A stretch of 64,000 nucleotides of DNA from contig CAVPQU010000024.1 of the NCBI GenBank assembly GCA_963707665.1, forward strand, positions 1-64,000, read 5' to 3'. The stretch is from DATJCV01 sp963707665 (GTDB lineage: Bacteria > Pseudomonadota > Gammaproteobacteria > Burkholderiales > Burkholderiaceae_D). Both the position numbers and the translations under genes were made by a program. Within the stretch, counting starts at the first letter, position 1. Each line of letters opens with the position of its first letter. The notes under the pieces were generated by a model. That model worked only from the letters and a program-made list of their open reading frames with translations, made no database searches and was not told the DNA's origin. This document shows, piece after piece, positions 51,439 to 61,171 of this stretch.

Positions 51439-52515
51439 TTATTTCCAGATATTCAGGGCCGGGATCTGCATCCATGCGGCGACAATCACCAGGTACGCCA
51501 GCACCAGCGGAATGAAAACCTTCCAGCCGAGACGCATGATCTGGTCGTAGCGATAGCGCGGGAACGACGCACGCGACCAGATGAACAGCGATACCACGAA
51601 AAAGGTCTTGATGCCGAGCCAGAGCCAGCCCGGTATCCAGGTAAACGGCGCCATGTCGATCGGCGACATCCAGCCGCCCAGAAACATCAGCGACGCCAGC
51701 GCGGAAATCAGAATCATGTTGGCGTATTCAGCCAGGAAGAACATCGCAAACGACATGCCCGAATACTCGACCATGTGGCCAGCCACGATCTCGGATTCGC
51801 CTTCGACCACGTCAAATGGATGCCGGTTGGTCTCGGCGATGCCGGAAATTACATACACAAAGAACACCGGCAGCAAGGGCAGCCAGTTCCAGGACAGGAA
51901 ATTCAGTCCCAGCTCGGCAAAATAACCCTTGCCCTGGCCCAGCACGATATCGGTGAAATTCAGGCTGCCCGACACCATCAGCACGATCACCAGTGCAAAA
52001 CCCATGGCGATTTCATATGACAACATCTGGGCAGATGCCCGCATGGCGCCGAGAAAGGCATATTTCGAGTTGGAAGCCCAGCCGGCGATGATGACGCCAT
52101 ACACTTCCATTGACGTAATCGCCATCACGAACAACAAACCGGCATTGATATTGGCCAATGCCACTTCGGGTCCGAACGGAATGATGGCCCACGCTGCCAG
52201 CGACGGTGCGATCGTCATCACCGGCGCAATCAGGAACAAGGCTTTGCTCGCCTTGGCCGGGACGATGATTTCTTTCAGCAGCAACTTCAAGGCGTCGGCA
52301 ATCGGCTGCAGCAGGCCGGCCGGGCCAACCCGGTTGGGGCCGAGGCGGACGTGCATCCAGCCGATCATCTTGCGTTCCCACAGCGTCAGATAGGCAACCA
52401 GCCCCATCAGCGGCAATACCAGGATGATGATCTTGACCAGATTCCAGACCAGCGGCCACAGGCCTCCAAACCAGCCCTGGCCGGTTGCGTGCAAATTCAG
52501 GAGCATTTGATCCAT
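51439..52515 (-). CDS. nuoH: NADH-quinone oxidoreductase subunit H
   Basis: 358 residues, eight helices. The quinone-chamber loops are recognisable: ERKMIGWMHVRLGPNRVGP, SSFNPFDV-type motif here as ETNRHPFDVVEGESEIVAGH, and EYSGMSFAMFFLAEY. Its start overlaps the stop of nuoG (TGATG). Confidence 0.97.
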   Translation of the reverse strand: MDQMLLNLHATGQGWFGGLWPLVWNLVKIIILVLPLMGLVAYLTLWERKMIGWMHVRLGPNRVGPAGLLQPIADALKLLLKEIIVPAKASKALFLIAPVMTIAPSLAAWAIIPFGPEVALANINAGLLFVMAITSMEVYGVIIAGWASNSKYAFLGAMRASAQMLSYEIAMGFALVIVLMVSGSLNFTDIVLGQGKGYFAELGLNFLSWNWLPLLPVFFVYVISGIAETNRHPFDVVEGESEIVAGHMVEYSGMSFAMFFLAEYANMILISALASLMFLGGWMSPIDMAPFTWIPGWLWLGIKTFFVVSLFIWSRASFPRYRYDQIMRLGWKVFIPLVLAYLVIVAAWMQIPALNIWK

Positions 52516-54854
52516 CAGGCTTTCTCCACCGTCAGCACGCCAAACATCGGCCCCAGAGCGGCGGTGCTGGCATGTGCAGCAGCGACGCGCACCACATTGT
52601 CCGGCAGACCGGCATCAACTTCAGCGGCCAGTTGTATGCTTTGCTGCCCTTGGCCGATCCGTAACAGTGCGCCGTTCGTCACCGCCAGCTTTTGTGCCAG
52701 CGCTGTCGAGATCAGCGCACGCGGCGGCTGGGCATCGCGGGTTTCCTGCAGCGGTCCAGAACGGCGTACGATCGCGTCGCTGAAATAAATCGGCACATCG
52801 GCGATGCGTTCCAGCGCGCCGCCTGTGGCGTCGCTTGCGATTGGCTGCAACTCGATCGCGGCAATGTTGTTCAGGCGCGCAACGAGGTCGATCTGGGCGG
52901 CAGAATTCCCGCCCAATACTTCATTCCGGATATCCTCGGAAGATTGGTACTCGAAATTGTCCAGTTCCAGCAAATTCCCCAGCACGCGCAGTACCTTCCA
53001 GCCCGGTCGGGTCTCGCCCAGTGGTTGGACTGCGCCATTGAAACTCTGTGCACGGCCCTCGCAGTTGATGAAGGTGCCAGCGGTCTCCGTGAACGGCGCA
53101 ATGGGCAACAGGACATCGGCATAATCCGCCGCATGCTGGTATGGCGACAGAACCACCACCATATCCGCACGCTCCAGCGCTGTGCTTGCGGCGACCGGGT
53201 CGGCGGTATCCAGTTCAGGCTCGGTGTTGAGCAACAGATAAGCCTTGCGTGGCGCCGCAAAAAACTGCGCGGCGTTGCGATCCTTGCCCGGCAACGCATG
53301 CGCCAGATAACCGCCCACCGTATTCGCGCCTTCGGTCAGGTAACCCAGGCGGGCATCGGTCTGTTGTGCCAGCCATTGTGCCGCTGCATGCAGTTGCGAC
53401 GCCTGCGGGTGCTGTGCTGCAGCGTTACCGAGGAAGATGCCGCGCGCTTCGCCGCTCAGCAAGCTGGCAGCGATTTTTTCTGCGGCATCCGACGGCTGAA
53501 CCGATTCAAGCCCGGCGGGCACGGCGACACCCCTGCTCTTCGCCACTGCCGCAACCACTTCGCTCAAGCCCGACAGCCAGGTTGAAGGCGCCTGGATCAT
53601 CTTGTTGGCGACCGGCATCAACAGATCGTCGTCCACCGCATGCAGCACGTTGACCTGGGCACCATGCTTGACCGCTTGCCGCAGGCGGGACGCCAGCAGT
53701 GGATGATCCTTGCGCAGGAACGAGCCAATCACAAAAGCACGATCCAGCTTGCCAAACTCCGCCACGGACATGCCCAGCCAGGGCGTTAATTGGCCATCCA
53801 GCCGGAAATCGGATTGACGTAGGCGAAAATCGATATTTTCCGACCCCAGGCCGCGCACCAGCTTTTGCAGCAGCGACAGTTCTTCCAGTGTTGACGTTGG
53901 CGCCGCCAGCGCGGCGATCGCGTCGCCGCCATGCTCGAGCTGGATGTTACGCAGGCCATGGGCGACGTATTCGAGCGCGGTTTGCCAGTCGGTTTCCTGC
54001 CACTGGCCGCCCTGCTTGATCATCGGCTTTTGCAGGCGCTGCGGACTATTCAAGCCTTCATAGGAAAAACGGTCCCGGTCCGACAGCCAGCATTCGTTGA
54101 CATCCTCGTTTTCCAGAGGCAGCACCCGCATCACGGTGGCGCCTTTGACTTGCACGATCAGGTTGGAACCCAGGCCATCGTGCGGACTGACTGATTTGCG
54201 GCGGCTCAGCTCCCAGTTGCGGGCACTGAAGCGGAATGGCTTCGATGTCAGCGCACCGACCGGACACAGATCAATCATATTGCCGGACAATTCGGAATCA
54301 ATCGCCTTACCGACAAAAGCGGTAATTTGCGCATGCTCGCCACGGCCCAGCATGCCGAGCTCCATCACGCCACCGATCTCCTGGCCGAAGCGCACGCAAC
54401 GGGTGCAATGGATGCAGCGCGTCATTTCCTTCATCGATACCAGCGGCCCGCCATCCTTCGGCGTTACTACCCGCTTTTCTTCGACATAGCGTGAGCCGGA
54501 GGAGCCATATCCGACGGCCAGGTCCTGCAACTGGCATTCGCCCCCCTGGTCGCAAATCGGGCAATCCAGCGGGTGGTTGATCAGCAGGAATTCCATCACG
54601 CCTTTTTGCGCAGTGATGGCCTTCGGGCTTTGGGTGTGCACCACCATTCCAGCCGAGACGGGAGTCGCACATGCCGGCAGCGGCTTGGGCGCCTTTTCGA
54701 CTTCCACCAGACACATGCGGCAATTGGCCGCGATCGACAATTTTTTGTGATAGCAGAAATGTGGGATATAGGTGCCCAGCTTGTTGGCGGCATCCATCAC
54801 CATGCTGCCTTCCTGCACTTCCACTTTCCTGCCGTCTATTTCGATTTCAACCAT
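52515..54854 (-). CDS. nuoG: NADH-quinone oxidoreductase subunit G
   Basis: 779 residues. N-terminal [2Fe-2S] ligands lie in PHFCYHKKLSIAANCRMC and LPACATP. A His/Cys cluster N5 site is in HPLDCPICDQGGECQLQ, and N4 in CIHCTRCVRFGQE. The remaining two thirds is the molybdopterin-oxidoreductase-like domain, which is less conserved and has no Mo role. Intact over its full length. Confidence 0.96.
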   Translation of the reverse strand: MVEIEIDGRKVEVQEGSMVMDAANKLGTYIPHFCYHKKLSIAANCRMCLVEVEKAPKPLPACATPVSAGMVVHTQSPKAITAQKGVMEFLLINHPLDCPICDQGGECQLQDLAVGYGSSGSRYVEEKRVVTPKDGGPLVSMKEMTRCIHCTRCVRFGQEIGGVMELGMLGRGEHAQITAFVGKAIDSELSGNMIDLCPVGALTSKPFRFSARNWELSRRKSVSPHDGLGSNLIVQVKGATVMRVLPLENEDVNECWLSDRDRFSYEGLNSPQRLQKPMIKQGGQWQETDWQTALEYVAHGLRNIQLEHGGDAIAALAAPTSTLEELSLLQKLVRGLGSENIDFRLRQSDFRLDGQLTPWLGMSVAEFGKLDRAFVIGSFLRKDHPLLASRLRQAVKHGAQVNVLHAVDDDLLMPVANKMIQAPSTWLSGLSEVVAAVAKSRGVAVPAGLESVQPSDAAEKIAASLLSGEARGIFLGNAAAQHPQASQLHAAAQWLAQQTDARLGYLTEGANTVGGYLAHALPGKDRNAAQFFAAPRKAYLLLNTEPELDTADPVAASTALERADMVVVLSPYQHAADYADVLLPIAPFTETAGTFINCEGRAQSFNGAVQPLGETRPGWKVLRVLGNLLELDNFEYQSSEDIRNEVLGGNSAAQIDLVARLNNIAAIELQPIASDATGGALERIADVPIYFSDAIVRRSGPLQETRDAQPPRALISTALAQKLAVTNGALLRIGQGQQSIQLAAEVDAGLPDNVVRVAAAHASTAALGPMFGVLTVEKA

Positions 54855-54900
54855 GACTATGCTTTTTCGCCGTGAAATGCACTACGCGAATCCGTATTTG

Positions 54901-56196
54901 TTAAACGTGGTCGGGTACCAAGCAGCGCTTGTGCTCGATATGATGTTCAAACTCGTGCCGATAATTCTTGATGAAGGCGCGCACCGGCATGGCGGCGGCA
55001 TCACCCAGCGCACAGATGGTGCGGCCCTGAATGTTATCGGCCACTGAATTCAGCAGATCCAGATCTTCCTGACGTCCGAGACCGTGCTCGATTCGATGCA
55101 CCACCCGATACATCCAGCCGGTGCCTTCCCGGCACGGCGTACACTGGCCGCAGGATTCTTCATAATAAAAATACGACAGGCGCATCAGCGAACGCACCAT
55201 GCAGCGTGTTTCATCCATCACGATCACGGCGCCGGAACCGAGCATCGAGCCGGCTTTCGCGATCGAGTCGTAGTCGAGGTCGGTGTCCATCATGACCTCG
55301 CCACGAATCACCGGCGCCGACGAACCGCCAGGAATCACCGCCTTGATCTTCTTGCCGCCGCGCATGCCTCCGGCCAATTCCAGCAGAGTCGCGAATGGCG
55401 TGCCGAGCGGAATTTCATAATTCCCCGGTCTTTCGACGTCACCCGAGATCGAGAAAATCTTGGTGCCACCATTGTTCGGCTTGCCGAGTGCGGCATAGGC
55501 CTCGGCGCCCATGCGGAAGATGAACGGCACTGCCGCGAAGGTTTCAGTATTGTTGATCGTGGTTGGCTTGCCATATAGGCCGAAGCTGGCCGGGAATGGC
55601 GGCTTGAAGCGCGGCTGCCCTTTTTTCCCTTCCAGCGATTCCAGCAACGCGGTTTCTTCGCCACAGATATAGGCGCCATAGCCATGAAACGCATGCAGCT
55701 GGAAGTTGAAATCGCTGCCCATGATGCCGTCGCCGAGAAAGCCTTCGGCGCGTGCTTCTTCCAGCGCTTCCTCGAAGCGTTCGTATTCCTTCCAGACCTC
55801 GCCGTGGATATAGTTGTAGCCGACGGTAATTCCCATCGCATAGGCGCCAATGGCCATGCCTTCGATCAGCGCATGCGGGTTGTAGCGGATGATATCGCGA
55901 TCCTTGAAGGTACCCGGTTCGCCTTCATCGGTATTACACACCAGGTACTTCTGCCCCGGAAACTGGCGCGGCATGAAGCTCCATTTCAGGCCGGTCGGAA
56001 AACCGGCACCGCCACGGCCGCGCAGGGAAGAGGCCTTGAGTTCAGCGATCACCTGTTCCGGTGTGATCTTTTCATTCAGGATACGTCGCAGCGCCTCGTA
56101 GCCGCCACGCTTGACGTAATCGGCAAGATGCCAATTGCTGCCATCCAGTCCGGCCAGAATCAGTGGTTTGATATGACGATCATGCAGGCAGGTCAT
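54901..56196 (-). CDS. nuoF: NADH-quinone oxidoreductase subunit F
   Basis: 431 residues. NADH/FMN site in SSLRGRGGAGFPTGLKWSF and YICGEETALLESLEGKKG; cluster N3 ligands in ESCGQCTPCREGTGWM plus a later cysteine (GRTICALGDA). Accepts hydride from NADH. Its start overlaps the nuoE stop by four bases. Confidence 0.97.
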   Translation of the reverse strand: MTCLHDRHIKPLILAGLDGSNWHLADYVKRGGYEALRRILNEKITPEQVIAELKASSLRGRGGAGFPTGLKWSFMPRQFPGQKYLVCNTDEGEPGTFKDRDIIRYNPHALIEGMAIGAYAMGITVGYNYIHGEVWKEYERFEEALEEARAEGFLGDGIMGSDFNFQLHAFHGYGAYICGEETALLESLEGKKGQPRFKPPFPASFGLYGKPTTINNTETFAAVPFIFRMGAEAYAALGKPNNGGTKIFSISGDVERPGNYEIPLGTPFATLLELAGGMRGGKKIKAVIPGGSSAPVIRGEVMMDTDLDYDSIAKAGSMLGSGAVIVMDETRCMVRSLMRLSYFYYEESCGQCTPCREGTGWMYRVVHRIEHGLGRQEDLDLLNSVADNIQGRTICALGDAAAMPVRAFIKNYRHEFEHHIEHKRCLVPDHV

Positions 56197-56684
56197 TTGG
56201 ACGTTTCCCCGCTCAGTTCATTCAACAGCGCGTCGATTTTTTCATTCGTCATCCAGCTGCACATGCGCTTGTTGTTAACCAGCAGCACCGGCGCATCGCC
56301 GCAAGCGCCCATGCATTCACCTTCCAAGAGCGTGAACTGGCCATCCGCGGTGGTTTCATGGAAATCAATGCCCAGCTTTTGTTTCAGATACTGTGCCGCT
56401 CTTTCGCTGCCGGATAATGCGCACGGCAGGTTGGTGCAAATCGTCAGCTTGTGTGTGCCGGTCGGCTTCAAGTTGTACATGTTGTAGAAAGTGGCCACCT
56501 CCTGCACCGCGATGCTTGGCATGCCGAGATAGTCTGCGACTTCCCGCATCAGTTCCGGCGACAGCCAGCCGGTTTCGTCCTGACCAATGGCGAGCGCCGC
56601 CATCACTGCGGATTGTTTCTGCTCCGGCGGAAACTTGGCGATCTCGCGATCGATTTTTTGGTACGCCTGTTCTGATAACAGCAT
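56193..56684 (-). CDS. nuoE: NADH-quinone oxidoreductase subunit E
   Basis: 163 residues, thioredoxin-like fold. The [2Fe-2S] cluster N1a ligands are CTNLPC and CMGAC (GECMGACGDAPVLLVNN). It overlaps nuoF by four bases, implying coupled translation. Confidence 0.97.
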   Translation of the reverse strand: MLLSEQAYQKIDREIAKFPPEQKQSAVMAALAIGQDETGWLSPELMREVADYLGMPSIAVQEVATFYNMYNLKPTGTHKLTICTNLPCALSGSERAAQYLKQKLGIDFHETTADGQFTLLEGECMGACGDAPVLLVNNKRMCSWMTNEKIDALLNELSGETSK

Positions 56685-56724
56685 TGCTTTTGCCTCGAGT
56701 ATGGATGCGCGATGCGCGCTCTAC

Positions 56725-57978
56725 CTATCTGTCAATTTCGCCGAACACAATGTCCTGGGTGCCAATGATCGTCACCGCATCCGAGATCATGTGGCCTTTA
56801 GCCATTTCGTCCAATCCCTGCAAATGCGCGAAGCCGGGGGCGCGGATTTTCAGTCGATACGGCTTGTTGGCGCCGTCCGAGACGATGTAGATGCCGAACT
56901 CCCCTTTCGGATGCTCCAGTGCCGCGTAGGCTTCGCCGGTCGGCACGTGCATGCCTTCGGAAAACAGCTTGAAGTGATGGATCAATTCCTCCATGTTGGT
57001 CTTCATGCTGACCCGCGACGGCGGCGCGATCTTGTGATTGTCGATCATGACCGGGCCGGGATTATTGCGCAGCCATTCGACGCACTGCTTGATGATGCGG
57101 TTCGATTGCCGCATCTCTTCCACCCGCACCAGATAACGATCGTAGCTGTCGCCGTTGCGCCCGACCGGAATGTCGAAGTCGAGCAGGTCATACACTTCAT
57201 ACGGCTGCTTCTTGCGCAAATCCCATTCAACTCCGGAGCCACGCAGCATGGGGCCGGTAAAGCCCATTGCCAATGCCCGCTCGGGCGATACTACGCCGAC
57301 GCCAACCAGGCGCTGTTTCCAGATGCGGTTATCGGTCAGCAGGGTTTCGTATTCATCGACATAAGTCGGGAAGCGATTGGTAAAATCTTCAATGAAATCC
57401 AGCAGCGAACCTTGGCGATTTTCATTCATGCGCTTGATCGCCTTGTCATTGCGCATGATCGATGCCTTGTACTGCGGCATGGTCTCGGGCAAATCGCGAT
57501 ACACGCCGCCCGGGCGATAGTACGCCGCGTGCATCCGGGCGCCGGACACCGCCTCGTAGCAATCCATCAGGTCTTCGCGTTCGCGAAAAGCGTATAGGAA
57601 TACTCCCATTGCGCCCACGTCCAGCGCATGCGCGCCGAGCCACAGCAGATGGTTCAACAAGCGCGTAATTTCGTCGAACATGACGCGGATATACTGGGCG
57701 CGCAGGGGCACGTCGATCCCGAGCAAGCGTTCGATCGCCATCACATAGCCGTGCTCGTTGCACATCATCGACACATAGTCGAGCCGGTCCATGTACGGCA
57801 CCGATTGCAAGTAGGTCTTTTGCTCCGCCAGCTTTTCGGTTGCGCGATGCAGTAAGCCAATATGCGGATCGGCGCGCTGAATGATTTCGCCGTCCAGCTC
57901 CAGCACCAGCCGCAACACGCCGTGCGCGGCCGGGTGCTGCGGACCGAAGTTCAGCGTGTAGTTCTTGATCTCTGCCAT
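56725..57978 (-). CDS. nuoD: NADH-quinone oxidoreductase subunit D
   Basis: 417 residues, the 49-kDa-type subunit related to NiFe hydrogenase large subunits. FGPQHPAAHGVLRLVLELDG carries the quinone-binding histidine loop; LDYVSMMCNEHGYVMAIE and MLRGSGVEWDLRKKQPY are also conserved, and it ends GTQDIVFGEIDR. Its start codon overlaps the nuoC stop. Confidence 0.97.
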   Translation of the reverse strand: MAEIKNYTLNFGPQHPAAHGVLRLVLELDGEIIQRADPHIGLLHRATEKLAEQKTYLQSVPYMDRLDYVSMMCNEHGYVMAIERLLGIDVPLRAQYIRVMFDEITRLLNHLLWLGAHALDVGAMGVFLYAFREREDLMDCYEAVSGARMHAAYYRPGGVYRDLPETMPQYKASIMRNDKAIKRMNENRQGSLLDFIEDFTNRFPTYVDEYETLLTDNRIWKQRLVGVGVVSPERALAMGFTGPMLRGSGVEWDLRKKQPYEVYDLLDFDIPVGRNGDSYDRYLVRVEEMRQSNRIIKQCVEWLRNNPGPVMIDNHKIAPPSRVSMKTNMEELIHHFKLFSEGMHVPTGEAYAALEHPKGEFGIYIVSDGANKPYRLKIRAPGFAHLQGLDEMAKGHMISDAVTIIGTQDIVFGEIDR

Positions 57979-58578
57979 TATTTGATCCCGCCGTAATTTT
58001 CTTCACGAATCACGCGCGGCGTGATTTCACGCGGCTCGATTGTCACGGGTTGATAAATCACGCGTTTTTGCTCTGGGTCGTAGCGCATCTCGACATAGCC
58101 CGAGACTCGGGAAATCCTTGCGGAACGGATAGCCGATGAAGCCGTAGTCAGTCAGGATGCGGCGCAGGTCGTTGTGGCCCGCAAACAGGATGCCGAAGAA
58201 ATCGAACGCCTCACGCTCGTACCAATTGGCGGTCGACCATATATCGGAAACCGAAGCAATCTGCGGCACCTCATCATCCGGCGCAAACACCCGCAGCCGC
58301 AGGCGCCAGTTATGCGTTACCGACAAGAGATGGCTGACCACCGCGAAACGCTGCCCTTCCCAGCCACCATCACCGTATTCCGAGTAATCGACTCCGCACA
58401 AGTCGATCAATTGCTCAAAGCGGAGATCCGCATGATCGCGCAAGGTACGCATCGATGAGTGATAGGCCGCCGCCTCAACGACGACAGTGACTTCACCCAG
58501 CGCGATCGTCAGTTCGCGCAGATCATCGCCCAGCACCGTGCGCAGGGAAGCTTCCAGAGTTTCAAGTTTGGTCGTCAT
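57978..58578 (-). CDS. nuoC: NADH-quinone oxidoreductase subunit C, one frameshift
   Basis: About 200 residues over two frames. The main frame has YSSMRTLRDHADLRFEQLID, WYEREAFDFFGILFAGH and LRRILTDYGFIGYPFRKDFP. A shift near 58105 is needed to continue into SGYVEMRYDPEQKRVIYQP and the normal end ENYGGIK, with the TAA overlapping the nuoD ATG. Left uncorrected the frame ends early at 58027. The position in an essential operon and the restored overlap both point to a sequence error. Confidence 0.93.
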
Positions 58579-58587
58579 GCGGTTCTC

Positions 58588-59064
58588 TTAGCGCGCGATG
58601 GTGTTGGTGCGCTTGATCTTGTTTTGCAATTGCATGATGCCGTACAGCAGAGCCTCTGCCGTCGGCGGACAACCGGGCACGTAGATATCGACGGGCACGA
58701 TACGATCGCAGCCGCGCACCACCGAATACGAGTAATGGTAGTAGCCGCCGCCATTCGCGCACGAACCCATCGAAATCACCCAGCGCGGCTCCGACATCTG
58801 GTCGTACACCTTGCGCAAGGCCGGCGCCATCTTGTTGCACAGAGTGCCAGCGACGATCATCACGTCGGACTGCCGTGGCGAGGCGCGAAACACGACGCCA
58901 AAACGGTCCATGTCGTAACGCGCCGCACCGGCATGCATCATCTCGACCGCACAACAAGCCAGACCGAAGGTCATCGGCCACATCGAACCAGTACGCGTCC
59001 AGTTGATCAGCTTGTCGGCCGTTGTGGTGACAAAGCCTTCATGCATTACACCTTCAATCGCCAT
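58588..59064 (-). CDS. nuoB: NADH-quinone oxidoreductase subunit B
   Basis: 158 residues. Cluster N2 ligands: tandem cysteines in GLACCAVEMMH, one in IVAGTLCNKMAP region context (GSCANGGGYYHYSYS) and one in YVPGCPPTAEALLYG. It passes electrons to ubiquinone. Lies 3 bases after nuoA and 9 before nuoC. Confidence 0.97.
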   Translation of the reverse strand: MAIEGVMHEGFVTTTADKLINWTRTGSMWPMTFGLACCAVEMMHAGAARYDMDRFGVVFRASPRQSDVMIVAGTLCNKMAPALRKVYDQMSEPRWVISMGSCANGGGYYHYSYSVVRGCDRIVPVDIYVPGCPPTAEALLYGIMQLQNKIKRTNTIAR

Positions 59065-59067
59065 GAC

Positions 59068-59427
59068 TTACTCCCAATCCAACGCGCCCTTCTTCCACAG
59101 GTACCAAAAGCCGACCACGAATTCCGCAATGAACAGGATCATCGTGATAAAGCCGGCCCAGCCGAGATCTTGCATCGCGGCGCCCCATGGGAAGAAAAAA
59201 GCGGTTTCCAGATCAAACAGGATGAACAGAATTGCTATCAAGTAGTAGCGCACATCGAATTTCATGCGCGCATCTTCAAACGCTTCGAAACCGCACTCGT
59301 ATGGCGAATTTTTTTGTGAATCCGGTCGATAGGGAGCGACGACACGCCCCAGCACCTGAGGCACGACGCCGACACCAATGCCGACCAGAATAAAAAGCAA
59401 AATGGGGAAGTATTCTTCGAGGTTCAC
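59068..59427 (-). CDS. nuoA: NADH-quinone oxidoreductase subunit A
   Basis: 119 residues from a GTG at 59425-59427, giving the usual N-terminus (M)NLEEYFPILLFILVG; the frame is open a further nine codons but homologues start here. Three helices with the conserved NSPYECGFEAFEDARMKFD loop between the first two. First gene of the nuo operon; the promoter must lie in the 80 bases between it and the terminator at 59509. Confidence 0.95.
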   Translation of the reverse strand: MNLEEYFPILLFILVGIGVGVVPQVLGRVVAPYRPDSQKNSPYECGFEAFEDARMKFDVRYYLIAILFILFDLETAFFFPWGAAMQDLGWAGFITMILFIAEFVVGFWYLWKKGALDWE

Positions 59428-59508
59428 GATTGACTGCCAAGCAAGAACTAACAATTGTGCGAAATGATGCGCCGCATGATACGCGTGGTCAATTCAAAGT
59501 TACGTCAA

Positions 59509-59542
59509 TAAAAAGCCAGCTCAGGCGCGTCCCTCGCTGGCT
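59509..59542 (-). terminator. Rho-independent terminator between tRNA-Leu and nuoA
   Basis: On the minus strand AGCCAGC ... GCTGGCT with a 15-base loop, followed by five T residues. It ends the tpiA-secG-tRNA-Leu transcript and separates it from the nuo operon. Confidence 0.8.
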
Positions 59543-59566
59543 CTCTTATTATAAGTATTGTCTACC

Positions 59567-59651
59567 TGGTGCCGACGGCGAGACTCGAACTCGCACAGCT
59601 TTCGCCACTACCCCCTCAAGATAGCGTGTCTACCAATTCCACCACGTCGGC
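59567..59651 (-). tRNA. tRNA-Leu(GAG)
   Basis: 85 nt on the minus strand including encoded CCA. Acceptor GCCGACG/CGTCGGC, D-loop with GGTGGAATTGG, anticodon stem CTATC/GGTAG with loop TTGAGGG (anticodon GAG), a long variable arm and T-loop GAGTTCGAGTC. A tRNA-Leu between secG and nuoA is usual in Burkholderiales. Confidence 0.97.
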
Positions 59652-59736
59652 ACAACCTTCGTATTTTACTCTGTTTTAGTGCCTTGATTCAATCCGCACA
59701 CACCTAAACCATGGCCAATCTCTGCGTAAAAACGCA

Positions 59737-60147
59737 TTATTTTGGAATTTGGCTTGATTGATCGGCAGGCGCCGTTGGTGCTGCGGGTTTTGACGTGCCG
59801 CCAGGCACTGCGGACTCTGGAGACGAGGATGGCGCGGGTGCTGCAGTCGATGCGGCCGGCACTGATGCCGCCGGCAGATTTTCCATCACGCCACCACCGG
59901 CAGCCGTGTGCCGCCCACCATAAAATGCGAGCGCCAGTGTGGCGATAAAAAATACAGCGGCGGCGACGGCGGTAAATTTGGATAGAAAGTTGGACGAACC
60001 TGAGGCCCCGAACAGGCTGCCGGAGGCACCGGAGCCAAATGCAGCTCCCATGTCAGCGCCTTTACCATGCTGCAACAGCACAAGAGCAATAATTGCCAGC
60101 GCAGAAATCACTTGGATCACAACGATGACGGTAAATAAATGATTCAT
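59737..60147 (-). CDS. secG: Preprotein translocase subunit SecG
   Basis: 136 residues. Two membrane helices flank a loop with the family signature LLQHGKGADMGAAFGSGASG and FGASGSSNFLSK. The C-terminal 45 residues are Ala/Pro/Ser-rich, a common feature of proteobacterial SecG. It stimulates SecYE-mediated export. Starts 32 bases after tpiA. Confidence 0.95.
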   Translation of the reverse strand: MNHLFTVIVVIQVISALAIIALVLLQHGKGADMGAAFGSGASGSLFGASGSSNFLSKFTAVAAAVFFIATLALAFYGGRHTAAGGGVMENLPAASVPAASTAAPAPSSSPESAVPGGTSKPAAPTAPADQSSQIPK

Positions 60148-60179
60148 TAATGACTTTCGGTTCCGAGTTAATTCTTGCG

Positions 60180-60944
60180 TTAGTCGTTACTTGCAAACAT
60201 TTGGGCAGCATGGGCAATCGCGAGGAAATCAGCGGCCTTCAGGGCGGCGCCGCCAATCAAGCCACCATCGATGTCCGGCATTGCCAATAATTGCGAAGCA
60301 TTGTCCGGCTTCATGCTGCCACCATACAAAATTCGCACCCGGGATGCTGCCAGCGCATCTTTTTCTGCCAACCGTGCGCGCAAGGTCGCATGAACTTCCT
60401 GCGCCATCGCCGGCGTTGCCGTCTTGCCAGTGCCGATGGCCCAGACCGGTTCGTATGCAACCACGATTTTTGTCAAATCCTCGGCATCCAGTGCACTCAG
60501 CACAGCATCGATCTGGCGCTCAATCACCGCGCCAGTCTGGCCTGATTCACGCTGCTCCAGCGTCTCACCGACACAGACGATCGGCGTCAAACCAGCGGCC
60601 ACGGCGCGTTTTGCCTTGTGTGCCACCACCTGATCACTTTCGGCGTGCAAGGCGCGCCGCTCCGAGTGACCAACAATGACATAAACGCAACCAAAATCCC
60701 TCAGCATTCCGGCAGAGATCTCGCCGGTATAAGCCCCGGCCTCATGCATCGAGACATCCTGACCACCCCATGCCACGGCACTTGTACCAAGCGCATCCCG
60801 ACATTGGGCAAAATACGGTGCTGGCACACATACGGCCATATCACAATCATGTACGTTGCCTGTGGCGATAGCGGCCAACAAAACCGCATTCGCGTCCAGC
60901 GAGCCGTTCATTTTCCAGTTGCCGACAATCAGTTTGCGACGCAT
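60180..60944 (-). CDS. tpiA: Triosephosphate isomerase
   Basis: 254 residues. Catalytic residues are visible in GNWKMNG (Lys), VIVGHSERR (His) and VVAYEPVWAIGTGKTA (Glu, followed by the mobile loop), and the phosphate site is RILYGGSMKPDN with GGLIGGAAL. Interconverts dihydroxyacetone phosphate and glyceraldehyde 3-phosphate. First gene of the tpiA-secG-tRNA-Leu unit. Confidence 0.97.
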   Translation of the reverse strand: MRRKLIVGNWKMNGSLDANAVLLAAIATGNVHDCDMAVCVPAPYFAQCRDALGTSAVAWGGQDVSMHEAGAYTGEISAGMLRDFGCVYVIVGHSERRALHAESDQVVAHKAKRAVAAGLTPIVCVGETLEQRESGQTGAVIERQIDAVLSALDAEDLTKIVVAYEPVWAIGTGKTATPAMAQEVHATLRARLAEKDALAASRVRILYGGSMKPDNASQLLAMPDIDGGLIGGAALKAADFLAIAHAAQMFASND

Positions 60945-61171
60945 AGCACCCTACCGTTTCAATAACCCGGCATTCTATCGCGCCGCAACAAGCATGGTCA
61001 AACACAAGCCTTTATTTGACTCCGGCGTGACCCACGAAGTTGCGTTGCGCAGGGCCATACCAAGGTCCGCCAGCAGCCTTGGCAATAATAAAAAATGGGA
61101 ACTGTATCCAAAGAGATGGGCCGCCTTTAACACCCACGCTATCAACAATTTCAGCAATACCCGAAGGAAGT

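Noticed and set aside
56587..57597. A 336-codon frame antisense to nuoE/nuoD
   Set aside because: Shadow of nuoD; no family motifs.
60945..61171. Short frames between tpiA and the quinone oxidoreductase gene
   Set aside because: 60-65 codon frames on both strands without a ribosome-binding site, domain or composition bias; treated as non-coding.
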